Shown here: positions 43,468 to 55,044 of the stretch, in pieces
Numbering within the stretch: the first letter of the stretch is position 1
How the letters are laid out: each line of letters starts with the position of its first letter
NCBI GenBank assembly: GCA_009760855.2
Contig: WPIO01000051.1
Span: 426,001-490,000 of the forward strand
DNA length: 64,000 nt
Direction of reading: 5' to 3'
Source of the DNA: Cristatella mucedo
Lineage: Eukaryota > Bryozoa > Phylactolaemata > Cristatellidae
The notes under the pieces: generated by a model
The model's database searches: none
Seen by the model: only the letters and a program-made list of their open reading frames with translations
What the model was told of the DNA's origin: nothing
Position numbers and translations under genes: made by a program

Positions 43468-43605
43468 AAAGCAGATGTTTGCTGTGGTACGCCTATTTGC
43501 AATGAGAGAAAGAAAGCCATTGCTTGCTATGCTACTCTTACAAACACCACGAGAAATAAAGCCGTAGGTTGTTATTTTACTCCTAATTGCAGTAAAAAAA
43601 AAACA
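43468..43605 (+). repeat. Degenerate 45-nt tandem repeat
   Basis: Three diverged units translate as CCGTPICNERKKAIA, CYATLTNTTRNKAVG and CYFTPNCSKKK. They share C-Y-x-T-P at the start and a basic NERKKA-like end. No signal peptide or gene context supports a protein. Confidence 0.5.
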
Positions 43606-45459
43606 AGGAACACATTGGAACATCAGTCTTTTAAGGCTTTTTCAGTGCCGTGCATTTTGGTCGAATCGATGTGGTGCACGCCTGAAAGTCGAGTAAATTA
43701 AAGTAAAAGATGAATTTAGGAGTTAGTCTGCAATTAATTGTCATGGCAGTTGGTGAATGCTTACAATCTGCTGCCAGGTATTTAAGCATCTTTAAGATTT
43801 TTTCCTTAAGCTAAGCTGACTGATCAAGTCAGCTGACTGGCTAATTAAATTAAATTGAAGCTATTCCAGTTGCAGTCAGGTATACTCAAAAGTCAAACAC
43901 CTGACGCCAGAGACGATGCACGACGCACCGACCGACAGCTTGCTAGGTTAAGGAAAGCAGGAAGAACAGGCACAATTTTATTCAGTTTGAAGGTTCCAAG
44001 CTAGAAGGTCGGCTGCAGGGCACCCCGACTTGAATGAGCTCAGCGAGTCAGAGTAAAAACCCAATAACTGCGTGTCTCAGTTACCGGTCGAGCGTTAGAC
44101 TGACTAGTCCCTGTACTGAATATCACAAATGCCAGTGCAAATACCAGATGATCGCTAGGGAGGTGATGTTCTAACCACAATCCATTTTAAGTATTTATAT
44201 GACATATAAACATATGCCCCAAAAGCTCATCAGTGCTGCAGTTTATTTCGGGTAAAGTTCTAAAGAAGTAAGCTACAAGCAGCTTTTAAGTGCTAAGAAG
44301 GACACCTTCAAAACGTTGCATAATGACTGCCATGGCTATGAACATTGGCCATTCATCAGTACATTTAAAGGTCAATGTAAGAATCGGTGAGTCACCCGTG
44401 AGGCCTGAGGAGCTTTGCTGTTACTCTTAACTGATATGAGAGCTAGAGCACAGACTGAAAAGTAGATCAGAAAGAAAGCAGAAACCGCCATCCCCTCCTG
44501 CGTACATGAGCAAATGAGTTTTTGTAGGAGAGCAATCTCACAAGCAGCTGAATCTTCTATGGGACAGCATCCCATCTGAATGGTTAGCAAAAAAAGCTCA
44601 ACAACGACCCTGGTTTTTGGATAGGCCACGTACCTTTTTTCGGTTGAGCTTATCTATATTCATTGCCTCTGACTAACAAACTTCTATGCAGTAGCAGAGA
44701 GTAAGCTTATAGATACATGCTATAGATTGTCATGTAAATAAACGTACTACGAGCAATTTTTCAGTATCTCTCAGCAAGCCAACATTACAGCTCAAAATTG
44801 GATAGCTGGGATTACGCGTACACAAAGATAAGCATTCAGGTATTACTTAATACTATGCAAGTCAGCTAACCAAAGACCGCTGGCGATGCGAGCTTTTGCT
44901 CTGATGGTCCTACACTGTGGGACTCAATTCCACACTTCTCATGCGAATGCATATTCTAACCTCGTGTTGACTCTTTTCCACCTATCCAATGCGGCTACTT
45001 CTATGCAACTCGCATCCTAGACTTCCTTTATGATTCAGCTATGCTTATGACAAGCTAAGAGCAATTTAAGACAAGCCACTCGATGCCCCAGTCCAATAAC
45101 TTGAGGTACGCTGGTAAATGAGATCTTACTGAGTAATTACAGTTTTAAATTTTCCTGTGATTTTAATTAGTCGTCGGGCATCCACTTGGCATAGTTAGCA
45201 AAGAGCCAGCCTAGCCACGGAATGATGGAATATTTCGTGAAATCAACGTATTTTGCACCATCCACATATAACCGAGTAACTGAGTGACAGCAGACGATTT
45301 TACGACACAGCGAAGATCCGGTACGAACACGAGAGACCGGGAGTAAGAGAAAATCTTCAGGGTTAAGTGCTTACACAGGTATTGGTGTACAGATGTGGAT
45401 TTGCGGCAAGGAGGGTGAGCAGCCAACACAGTTTCCAATAGGTAGGCAGCTCTGAGTTC

Positions 45460-45720
45460 AGAAGGTACTACCTCAACTGCTCTCCTGACTCCGCTGTGCT
45501 TCCCACTTTCTCTTTGTTTCGTGAGACGAAGTCTGTTGGCTACCGAGTGCGTACCGAAAGCCGCTAAGGCTGTGAGTGCGCTATACAAAACTCTCCTGCG
45601 TAACACCCACATAGTCTTTATGGCTTTGTGGAGTTACATATGAAGATACATTACATTACAGAATTACATTACATTGCATAATTATATTACATTACATAAT
45701 ACATTACATTACAGAACGGC
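45460..45720 (+). mobile_element. LINE-A 3' end, extremely 5'-truncated
   Basis: ACTACCTCAACTGCTCTCCT, GAGACGAAGTCTGTTGGCTA and GTAACACCCACATAGTCTTT match the LINE-A 3' UTR. The copy ends in a long series of ATTAC units at about 45645-45715. Confidence 0.88.
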
Positions 45721-45964
45721 GAGCAGCTCAACTTTTGGGGCCGGTTTGTGGGTCGCTCAGTGGTGGCTATACTTAAGGGATATATACATATGTATGTGCG
45801 TGTATTCTACTATATGTGTATGCGTGTGTACTCTCTATCGGCGCTGATGCTCGATGAAGAAGATAGTGCGCTTGGGATTGTGGTCGCCTCGCTGAAGATG
45901 GCGAATCAGCCCTGCTCGGCGGCGTGGCAGGGTCTGCTGGAATTTTCAGAAATACTACTCGTTA

Positions 45965-45967
45965 CTC

Positions 45968-46053
<86 letters not shown>
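45965..46053. repeat. (CT)n microsatellite
   Basis: CT repeat of about 90 bp with one GCTCTCTC interruption at 46020. Confidence 0.96.
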
Positions 46054-46054
<1 letters not shown>

Positions 46055-46059
46055 GAACG

Positions 46060-49000
46060 AACCATACCTGGGCTAAATTTGAGACTATCGAAGTACTTGA
46101 TTTCATCGAACATCGTACGAGAGTAATCCACCAGCTCAATCGCTCCGAATCAACTGCCAAGCTAGATCCATGTTCAAGACGCAGTTTCGTATCGGGTCAT
46201 TTTACCGGGTGCACTCTTGGTGTGGGGAGAGGTACTGAGTTTTGGAACCCAGCCACACCGCTTGTAAGTCAATCGCAAAGCGTCCTAACTTCCCCGCGGC
46301 CGGCTGTCTGAGTCCATCGGCCAGGCGCTCGGACTTCGTGTCCTGGTCTAATGGTTCGAGTCCTGCAGCAGACTGTGCTGCTGCACTGCTGGAAGTGGCG
46401 TGAAAGTCGCCCAAGACTCTTCAATGCTTTATAGACAAAGCTCCTAAATCAGACGGTTGCTTATTTACTGCTAAAGATGATGCTAATCTAGTTTAAATGA
46501 GCCATGGCTATCGATGGCTATTCGACGACTGCTGCCGCGCTGCAAATGAATTCAAGGTCACTCGAGGTAGTTCATGGTGACCCACAGAAGGCCCCGGTTG
46601 AAGTGCACTCATTATGATCACAGCTGTTATCGAGCTGTGTAAATCGGTTGACAGCCTCACTGCTATACAATTGCATAAGAACTGGTTTAAAGCATGCACG
46701 CGATGCTTTGAAACTAAAGATCATAGCTACGCTTAAAAAGGCGGGTAACGTAGCTTCACAGCTTCAATCTCAAGTGGTTTCCGATTTTTACGCTCGCAGC
46801 TTACTTGTCAACATTTCACAATTAGTTTTGAATAGCTCGGTTAACCAGTGTCGAGTGATTAGGTTTAGAGATTCATTTGATCAATAACATGTGAACCTTT
46901 AAGGGCTAGCTCGTAGGTGAAAACGAAATATCAAACACGACTACCCAGAGGGCTGACGCAGAAACAATAAACACCAAATGCGCCGATAGATGTGTCTCCG
47001 CCACATTTAGGATTCCTTGTACATATGGAAATTACTGAAGCAGAAGCTACAGTATTTTTTATTTGAGTGCTTACGCTGTAATGCGTCACTGAGTAGTAGC
47101 AGAAGCTTTTAACACGAGAACGAAGTTGAATAGGAAAGTATGCAATAAAAACCAAATAGTGTAGTTATTAGAGACTGAAGCAGAGATGAGAGAGTTGAAT
47201 CAAGGGCGTTATAACGAACCTATCATCCAATTGTAACATATTTCACGCAGAAGTAAGTCCCACACAACCACTCATTATTAAAATAAAAAAATCACAAATG
47301 TTATTTGAAGATTGCTGTAGAATAATATCACACGGAGCTGGCAGAGGCAGATGCAATTGGTGGAAATTGAGCATGCTTTCAGTTTTACTCTTTGTCTGGT
47401 TAGCAATTTGGCGATCGGACGAGCATGCAATCCATAACGAATCACACTCTAGCAATTTCTTTTGAATGAGTAAGTTTTTACTTTATGCACATCATGGATT
47501 CGTCTGTAATGGTAACTTATGATTCTAGTTAGAGCTAATACGGGACTATATGCCAATATTTTACGGATTCTAAAATTCTTAAGAGAAAGTGATACTTCAG
47601 AGCCCCCGGCTTCGTTAAGCAAGATAATTTGCATGTTTATATATTAAGCGGGAATTTTGATAATTCCCAAATATTTTTAGCAATAAATAATTCAGCTGCA
47701 AGTGGTTAATAGTTATTTAAAGTTGACATCGCATCAATCTCTCTAATATATTCATACTGAAGCCAGATAGCATCACTGACAACTTTACAATGTATGTTGT
47801 ATGTTGTATGTTTACTATGTATGTGTGTTATGTCTAGACTATTAAGCAAAGCGACGAATATTTCAGCAATGGGATGCAGTAATTATATCCTTAATAAGAG
47901 AGTGGATTACATAGGTAACTGTGAGATTGACTGCACTTAAAATGCTGCATAGCGGCTCCATAATAATTAGCGATGCTCATTTAGCGGTGACCAAAACCGA
48001 TTGGCAACTTGTTAGTTGTGCTACCTCCATCAGCCGCAGGCTTCCACGGTGAATCAGAGACAATCTCATAACTGAAAGCATTCATTGGTGAATAACTTGG
48101 AAGAAAGCTTCACATCTAGCAAGACAAAGTTAATTGTAGACGCCAAGCGGTAGTGAACACTTCTAGTTTGCAAAGCACATGTTTCTAAAAACAAATGACA
48201 TTTAATTATGCCCAAGCTTTTCGTGTATCCCAGTAAATAGTTGTTCGATGGCCTTTTGCATGCTGCATATGTGCACGATTCAGAACTTCTACAGACTATG
48301 TCTATGGTCCTGAGTGTCTTGTTGAGTGCTTTTTATATGCTTGTCTAAACACGACAACGCGCCTGTCATGAACTCTTGCTTATTCATTTGCCTTGAAGCA
48401 AGTTGTGAAGCACCTAAATTAAAATTGCCTTTTTCTTACGACTAGGCACAAATTAATAGCAATAATCATAATGATTCCTTGCATGGCTCCCTAGAGAAAC
48501 ACATCCCTATCTAGGTGCTTTGAAAAGTCCGAAGGAGAAGTGATAACCAAGAGCGATTGGCAAGCAAAGTATCCTGCTTAGACAAGCAAGAAAAAAGCAC
48601 AGATAGCGATGCTCCGGGTTTTATTATTAGGACCAGTGGCTACTAAGGTAAGACTAAGACTGAGACTCACAGAGTCCTATGCAAGTAAGCATGCAAAGCA
48701 CACACTAACAATGATCGTTTAGCGAGGGATCTGGGAATACTATGCAGAAAGGTGCATCCTTAGATCATAACTTACAGATACATAGTGAAAAGTCAATGCT
48801 TTTAGTGACAATGGCTTGAATTGAGTTACTGACTTTGGATGCGTACAAAGTGACAGCTGACATTACACCAAAATATTTCTAATTCGAGCGCAGAACTGCA
48901 GGACAATTGGAAACTGCAGAATAGGTGGTGCCAGAGCCACAGAGAGCTGAGGATAAAAGGTCGGGTAGGTAAGCTGGTGCAAGCGAGTGAAGCGATCTGA
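46060..49000. other. Intronic DNA, mostly unassigned
   Basis: A tRNA-like piece with TGGTCTAATGGTTCGAGTCC at 46343-46362 may be a diverged SINE head. A diverged LINE-B type tail (minus) lies at about 48478-48530. No exon is recognised. Confidence 0.35.
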
Positions 49001-49004
49001 TCTG

Positions 49005-49492
<488 letters not shown>

Positions 49493-49924
49493 GTGAATTC
49501 CCTTCAAGGATTAAGAGGTAACTATTGAACATCCAAATGAAGACTTATCCAGATGCAGAGATGCCCTTTGAGAAAGAATCGACGAGCTGCTGATATAAGG
49601 ACCAGTTTCAGACGATTAGCAGCAGAGGCCATAAGTCTTAAGTACAGGTAACTGCAGAATTCTAGAAGCTATTTAGAAAACGCAGGACACAGTAAATGGC
49701 TATATTACAATCATCATTATTTTAATGTAATCTCTGCTGAAAGTTTTATGGGGAGTTCCACTGCTGTACACTACCATAAAGTAGCGATTGAAGGTAGTTT
49801 TGAAGCGTTGATGGCAAAGTGTAAAGAGATCTATATAGCTTTCTTCTTTTATGGTTACTCGGCTTTATTAAGCAATTGGGAATTTGAGTCAATGTAGATG
49901 TAAAGTAATTCTGTTCCTAACGGC

Positions 49925-50068
49925 CTTGATTCGGCAGTTAAGGTGCTCGTCCCGAACGAGGTCTGGCAGAGGTCATGGGCTCAAGCCCCGAGGCACATGT
50001 GAAGCGCCTGAATAGAGATCAAGTTCTCTTGAGGTGCTATATAAATTAATTTTATTTATTTAATATTT
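49925..50068 (+). mobile_element. SINE-2
   Basis: It shows CGGCAGTTAAGGTGCTCGTC, GGTCATGGGCTCAAGCCCCG, GCACATGTGAAGCGCCTGAA and TAGAGATCAAGTTCTCTTGA, then GGTGCTATATAAATTAATTT. It is opposite in strand to the receptor gene. Confidence 0.88.
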
Positions 50069-50339
50069 ATTTGCTCCATCAGCGCGAACTGACTTTTGTG
50101 TGCCAGTATATTCCGAAATTCCCATCAAATGCGAACAGCCAATAGACGTGAGTCAACTATAAAATTTTCAAAGTACTTTAAAAGAAATTTTTCTACACGT
50201 GGTGTTCAAGAAATCTTATACTACCCCAAAGCTAATACTTGGCTATTTTTCCAAGTGATGTGGCTGATGGCAGAGTTGTATAGTTGTTATAAGTAATTGG
50301 ATGCGCTCATAAATGTTAGCATACACTGATATAATACTC

Positions 50340-50430
50340 CACAGTGGCTCCTAACCTTTTGGTAAGGGCGTGCATTTCGTGACCCAGAATTGAAGTTCAA
50401 TTCCTGCGGAAAAATATTTTCATTTCCTGA
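50340..50430 (+). mobile_element. SINE-1 head relic
   Basis: TTGGTAAGGGCGTGCATTTC, then GTTCAATTCCTGCGG, follows the SINE-1 head order. The rest of the element is not visible. Confidence 0.45.
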
Positions 50431-50804
50431 ATATAGCACATCAAAAGCTACCAATGTTTTTCTGCAACTACCTAGATGACAAGCTGTAATTGAATGTCAT
50501 TCAAATTTGACATACCCCAGCATGTTACCCGAAAGTTTCATAACTGTCAAATCAGTGCTCTAATAGATGAATTAGCATCAACTTAAATCGTTTTTGAACT
50601 ATCGGCCATGCGAGCACAGCATGCCAAACGAGAATGCCTACACCCAACAGGCAAGGGCACACAATAAACTCACAGCTCTATCCCCGATATAGGAAATCCA
50701 CCACTGACAAAGTTTATGTTGCAAAGTTTTCTCGAGGCCACCAAGCTTTGAACATCAGATATAGCACTGTGACAAAGCAGGAGGCCCTAAGCACGGGCAC
50801 CTAC

Positions 50805-51078
50805 CTAGCAGTGGCAGTGTGTCGGAAGTGGGCGGCATGCTTTCTCCAATTATGAGCATGAACACCGTGAGCGAAAGCATGACGGAGAGTTGAACCTTCA
50901 TCTTTGTGCTGCTCTCGGGTGGCAGCACAAATGCGACTGTTGTCATAACAGACAGCATCGTGCAAGGCAAGGCCAGCGTGAACAGAGCAAAAAGAGGTCT
51001 CCTCCGGAAGTGCAAGTTCACATTCAGAGTCGATATCGGTATCGGGCAGCAGTCGTAAGCGTTTTCTTGTCTTGACAC
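50805..51078 (-). CDS. Nicotinic acetylcholine receptor subunit, exon for loop C, M1, M2 and start of M3 linker
   Basis: The exon is 274 nt. It starts after TTCTGATAG in phase 0 and ends CTAG before GTAGGT (phase 1). Loop C reads AYDCCPIPIS, whose paired Cys defines an alpha-type, agonist-binding subunit. M1 follows after RRRPL (LFALFTLALPCTMLSVM), the short linker is VLPPES, and M2 reads STKMKVQLSVMLSLTVF then MLIIGESMP. TSDTLPLLG leads to M3. Relative to alpha7, the intermediate-ring Glu (-1') is Thr, 0' Lys is kept and 2' is Lys, while 9' Leu and 20' Glu are kept. The missing Glu and added Lys are unusual for a cation channel. Confidence 0.93.
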
Positions 51079-51089
51079 CTATCAGAAAG

Positions 51090-52220
51090 CATTTTGCGGA
51101 AATGCGAGACACAATCTTGCCGATCAAAATAGCACCGCATCTCAGCTATTCTAATCCTGCTTGAATCTGGACTTTCCCTAAAGCTTTCGCACGCTAAGTA
51201 AATTTAACCACTGCTATGCCGAGGGATTGGTCACGTCTCAGTGTGTGTGTGTGCTAGACACTGCTTGGTCGTCAGGCGGCATGAACTGTGTTAGTCCACC
51301 AAATGTTCGGACATGCTTCACAATTACAGCATGCATAAAGTTCCTAGAAATAAAATTATTTCCTCAAAAGGCGTTATTAAAATTTATTATTATTATTATT
51401 CCATTGCCAAGAACATCTAGGCGAGGCCACACGATGTACGGTTTCTCGAGAGAAGCATCCGAGAAGTAACTTCTATGATTTAAAACTGTTAAAAAAGTAG
51501 TATCCGAGTATCCTAAGACCACTTTCTGTCACATATTACATTCTATCAAACTTGGTCTTTAGAGGAAGGAAGCGATAGATGTATCATTATTTAATTTTGA
51601 CCACAATCCTGACGGATGGGGAAAAATGAAAGACCTTAAATTTGGAATCGCTACGATGCCAGCGAAGGTGAACTAGTAGAACTAACCATACATTGTGAGA
51701 CTTAATCAACACATGCCTCATGGCACAACACGTGCCACGGGCAAATAATTGAGCGATAGAGAGTATACTTAGGCCTATTTACGATATTCAACTACTATTG
51801 TAATAACAATATATTTAGGCTAATTTTTATTAGGTGCTCCGCGCTTTGTACCTGCGTTTCTTATTAGCTAAGCAACATATTTACATGAGCAGTTCACAAA
51901 ACATTTAGTCTTTTGAGCCTTTTTCAAAATTTAAAAAAATCTACTGAACAGTTGCAGCTAGTTAAAGCATTAAAGCTCATTTAGCTTTTTTACTGAAGCT
52001 CACGTGCTGCATTGGCAGCGAGTCGCTTCGTACAGGATCAAGAAAGTGCTGGACTCGGTGTACAGGGTAGCGGAAGAGCCGAATTAACGGCCATGACCTA
52101 AAAGAAGTGGTGGCCGTTCTTGGAATATCTACTAGATTATTCCACGTACTCCTCCAAGCTTTTATGAATATTGACCAGCATAACAGTTAAATTGCCAGGT
52201 GCATACAGGAGTTTTAGAGT
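51090..52220. other. Intronic DNA, unassigned
   Basis: No exon recognised. A short (ATT)n run lies at 51383-51400. Confidence 0.4.
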
Positions 52221-52227
52221 TTTACAG

Positions 52228-52368
52228 CTTTTAGCTGGCTGTGCAGCCATCCCATGCATATGGGCTCTTTTAGTTGACAGCTTATTCAATACAATAGCTG
52301 CATATTACGTTCCGCAATTGGGCCAGCCGTGCGTGCACAACAATCTCTACTCGGTGAATGGCATTGGG
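52228..52368 (+). CDS. Candidate exon, unidentified membrane protein, opposite strand in receptor intron
   Basis: Between a TTTTACAG acceptor and a GGG-GTAAGC donor there is a 47-codon open frame. It reads LLAGCAAIPCIWALLVDSLF, then NTIAAYYVPQLGQPC, then NNLYSVNGIG. The first half is a likely membrane helix. The frame is also open upstream to about 52171. I do not recognise the family and see no partner exon, so this may be chance. Confidence 0.22.
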
Positions 52369-52484
52369 GTAAGCTGCAGCAACAGCGAAAATTCTACTGA
52401 ACAACGGAATTCGAAGAAATCCTCTAGTAAGTTAGAAAAGAGCCAACCTTTAAAAAATTAAGAATCTAATACTGACAGAAATAA

Positions 52485-52645
52485 TACCTTTGGCTAGCGC
52501 CCACAGAGAACTTTATATCTTTCCAGGCCCTTTAAATGTGCTGGAAAGAAGCCCGATCAAACGGTTAGTGGTAACATACACCACGTCACCAAGCAACATT
52601 AGCATAAGGGCCCCCCATGCAATGTCCACTACGTACCGAGACAGT
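52485..52645 (-). mobile_element. LINE-B 3' UTR fragment, diverged
   Basis: TAGCGCCCACAGAGAACTTT, CCTTTAAATGTGCTGGAAAG and GGTTAGTGGTAACATACACC follow the LINE-B 3' UTR order near 15480-15620. Confidence 0.6.
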
Positions 52646-52719
52646 CTTTCCCGGAATCAACCAGAGATGGATGGAGACTTTCTGAAACTCGTTAAAATTT
52701 ATTTTGTGATAGAATAATT

Positions 52720-53600
52720 AAATAGAACTAAGATGTGATCTTTTGCGCCTGCCAGCTGTCCAGATTATCTTTGTTTCAGGCTTTTGAATTATTTTCAAAA
52801 AGATGATATCGTAAAGTGCAACAGCTCTTAGCTATTATTTTATTTGCAGAGAGTTTTTATGGACACGTTTGAAAAATCGGGTATTTTAGGGCACTATATT
52901 CAAACATAAATTTCATCCCAACAGTGCGAATATTTTTAGAGCGTTTTGTTCAAGCATATATTGTTTTCGGAGGCTGTTAACATATGAGAGATTGGCATGA
53001 CAAAACATCTTCAGCATTTTGTTTCGATCTGGAAGTGACAGCGTCTAGATAAGCCCATTACAATTTCTTTTAGAACCGGTCAGGTGATGAACGTTGCACG
53101 GGTGCGTGGAATTATTGAAGTTTCTTCGGGTAAATACAGGAAGTTATATAAGGCTTGTGAAGCCGTCTTTATGATTTTACCCAAGAACACGTAAGCGGCT
53201 GCTGATAGCGTGCACATTTGTCTTGACCATTTGAAGAAAAGATTGGTTTTTTATCCTGTAATAAACAGACATCCTGGACCTTTTGACTGTTGTAAGTTGC
53301 TTCGAGACTGCTATTATGTAGGCTTTTGACTAGCGGTCTGATGGTGGACAGACTACTTCACTTCTCCGCATGCGGACTGCTGATGGTGTTTGCATTGTAG
53401 ATAATGTGACTGCTGCCAAGTCTTGTTACGTGCTTGACGAGGGCCTTGTTTATACAAGGACATGAATTACAAGTAATATAGCTGTGCTTAGCACGCCCCT
53501 GCATTTTCCGGTGAGGAATTGGATAACTACCTTGTGAGCTTTGCTTTCCGCGTGGACTCATCACGTTTTTAACAACTTAGGAAAGCTCCTTATTCTGCGA
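52720..53600. other. Intronic DNA, unassigned
   Basis: No exon or repeat recognised. Confidence 0.4.
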
Positions 53601-53603
53601 TGC

Positions 53604-53835
<232 letters not shown>

Positions 53836-53839
53836 ACCT

Positions 53840-54400
53840 AGCCAATTCAACAACATGACCTTGGCGTACCACATTAGTTTCATTCAACTTCGCAAATCTT
53901 CAAATATGTAGTACTTTTTGAAATGGTGTGGTGTAATAGTGAACGGATCACACTATTTTTCAAATTTTGCTTTTGTAAATTTTTAGCTCACCGAGTTTTG
54001 AAAGTCAGCCAGTGGCTGCTGGCGCCTTGGAGCCGCTGAACGGTGGATATTATCTACCATACCCCACAGACTGTTTAGCCGAAGGGCAGACAAGAAAGAC
54101 CGAATCGAATGTTCGAGGGCTCTAAACGGACGGGCCTCAGAGCCCCTCGTCGCTGAGACTGTAGTTTGTGATAGAGATGAAAGCAGCACAGCTACGACAG
54201 CACGTGCCGAGAAGGCGCATACAGCATAACGAGGTGGCAAAGGAGGACGACGAAAAATACTCCTATTAGTTGTGCTAGGTTTCCTTAAATAATCTGGCTG
54301 AGGATCGTCTTAATTTAAGGGGTTCAGTGAAATTGTAGTGTTCTAGATCAATCAGATTATGTCTGCCAAGACGTTCGTGGCTGCTCAACTATAAGCCCCA
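53840..54400. other. Intronic DNA, unassigned
   Basis: A minus-strand open frame at 53983-54240 has no ATG start and no recognised domain. Confidence 0.35.
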
Positions 54401-54404
54401 GGAA

Positions 54405-54500
54405 TAGGTTATGCGATAATGGGCTCAATCCCCGAGGCATATGTGAAGCGCCTGAATAGAGATTAAGTTCTCTAGGGGCGCTATATAAATGAATTATAAT
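54405..54500 (+). mobile_element. SINE-2, 5'-truncated
   Basis: It begins at the B-box region (GGGCTCAATCCCCGAGGCAT) and continues with GTGAAGCGCCTGAATAGAGA, TTAAGTTCTCTAGGGGCGCT and ATATAAATGAATTATAATC. Confidence 0.85.
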
Positions 54501-54504
54501 CTAT

Positions 54505-55040
54505 GGATTATAAAGTCTATGAATCGGCTATGTAATAATGTACGGTGGTTGGGTAAAAGCTAAAGTCATGCAATAGTCAGCCAATCGTCTCCAGCTTTCG
54601 ATACAAACAAGAGTCGAGCTCCAGGCATTGCGCCAGGCGGGAGTGATTCATTAGGCTTTTCGGCAGTGCAGTGATACTCTAGGCGAGTTGTTGCAAACTA
54701 TGGCCAATTATCCACGAACGTACATCTCTATCTCTGTTGAATAGGCTTCTCTGTACAACGGATATGAATTTGTCATCTAAAGTTGAGAGTGCTCTGCATG
54801 GCTGCTGTGCTCTCCTACTACCTGCATTCGAGCGCACATTGATGCTGCTCCTACGAGTCGCTAGCCTTGACTAAAAGACTCGGTGCTTTACCAGCAAGTG
54901 TCAAGCTTCGGTAACGACTAGCAGAATTACGGCCGCCAGCGTTTGCGGCCAAGCTTCGATTGGACATTACAGCTGTAACTTCCCGTTTCAAAATAAATCA
55001 AAATAAATATTGATGCACAATACTACTCTTGGGTCCGATA
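54505..55040. other. Intronic DNA, unassigned
   Basis: No exon or repeat recognised. Confidence 0.4.
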
Positions 55041-55044
55041 CATT

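Larger units (their letters stand above)
41710..45455. other. Intronic DNA with small local repeats
   Basis: At 42032-42078 a 17-nt unit (GAGATAGCAGCCATTG type) occurs three times. Two related blocks with CCTCTGGCGAGATG lie near 42005 and 42255. No exon is recognised with confidence. Confidence 0.4.

Noticed and set aside
53983-54240. 85-residue minus-strand frame in the receptor intron, hydrophobic start
   Set aside because: It has no ATG, no clear acceptor or donor and no recognised family.
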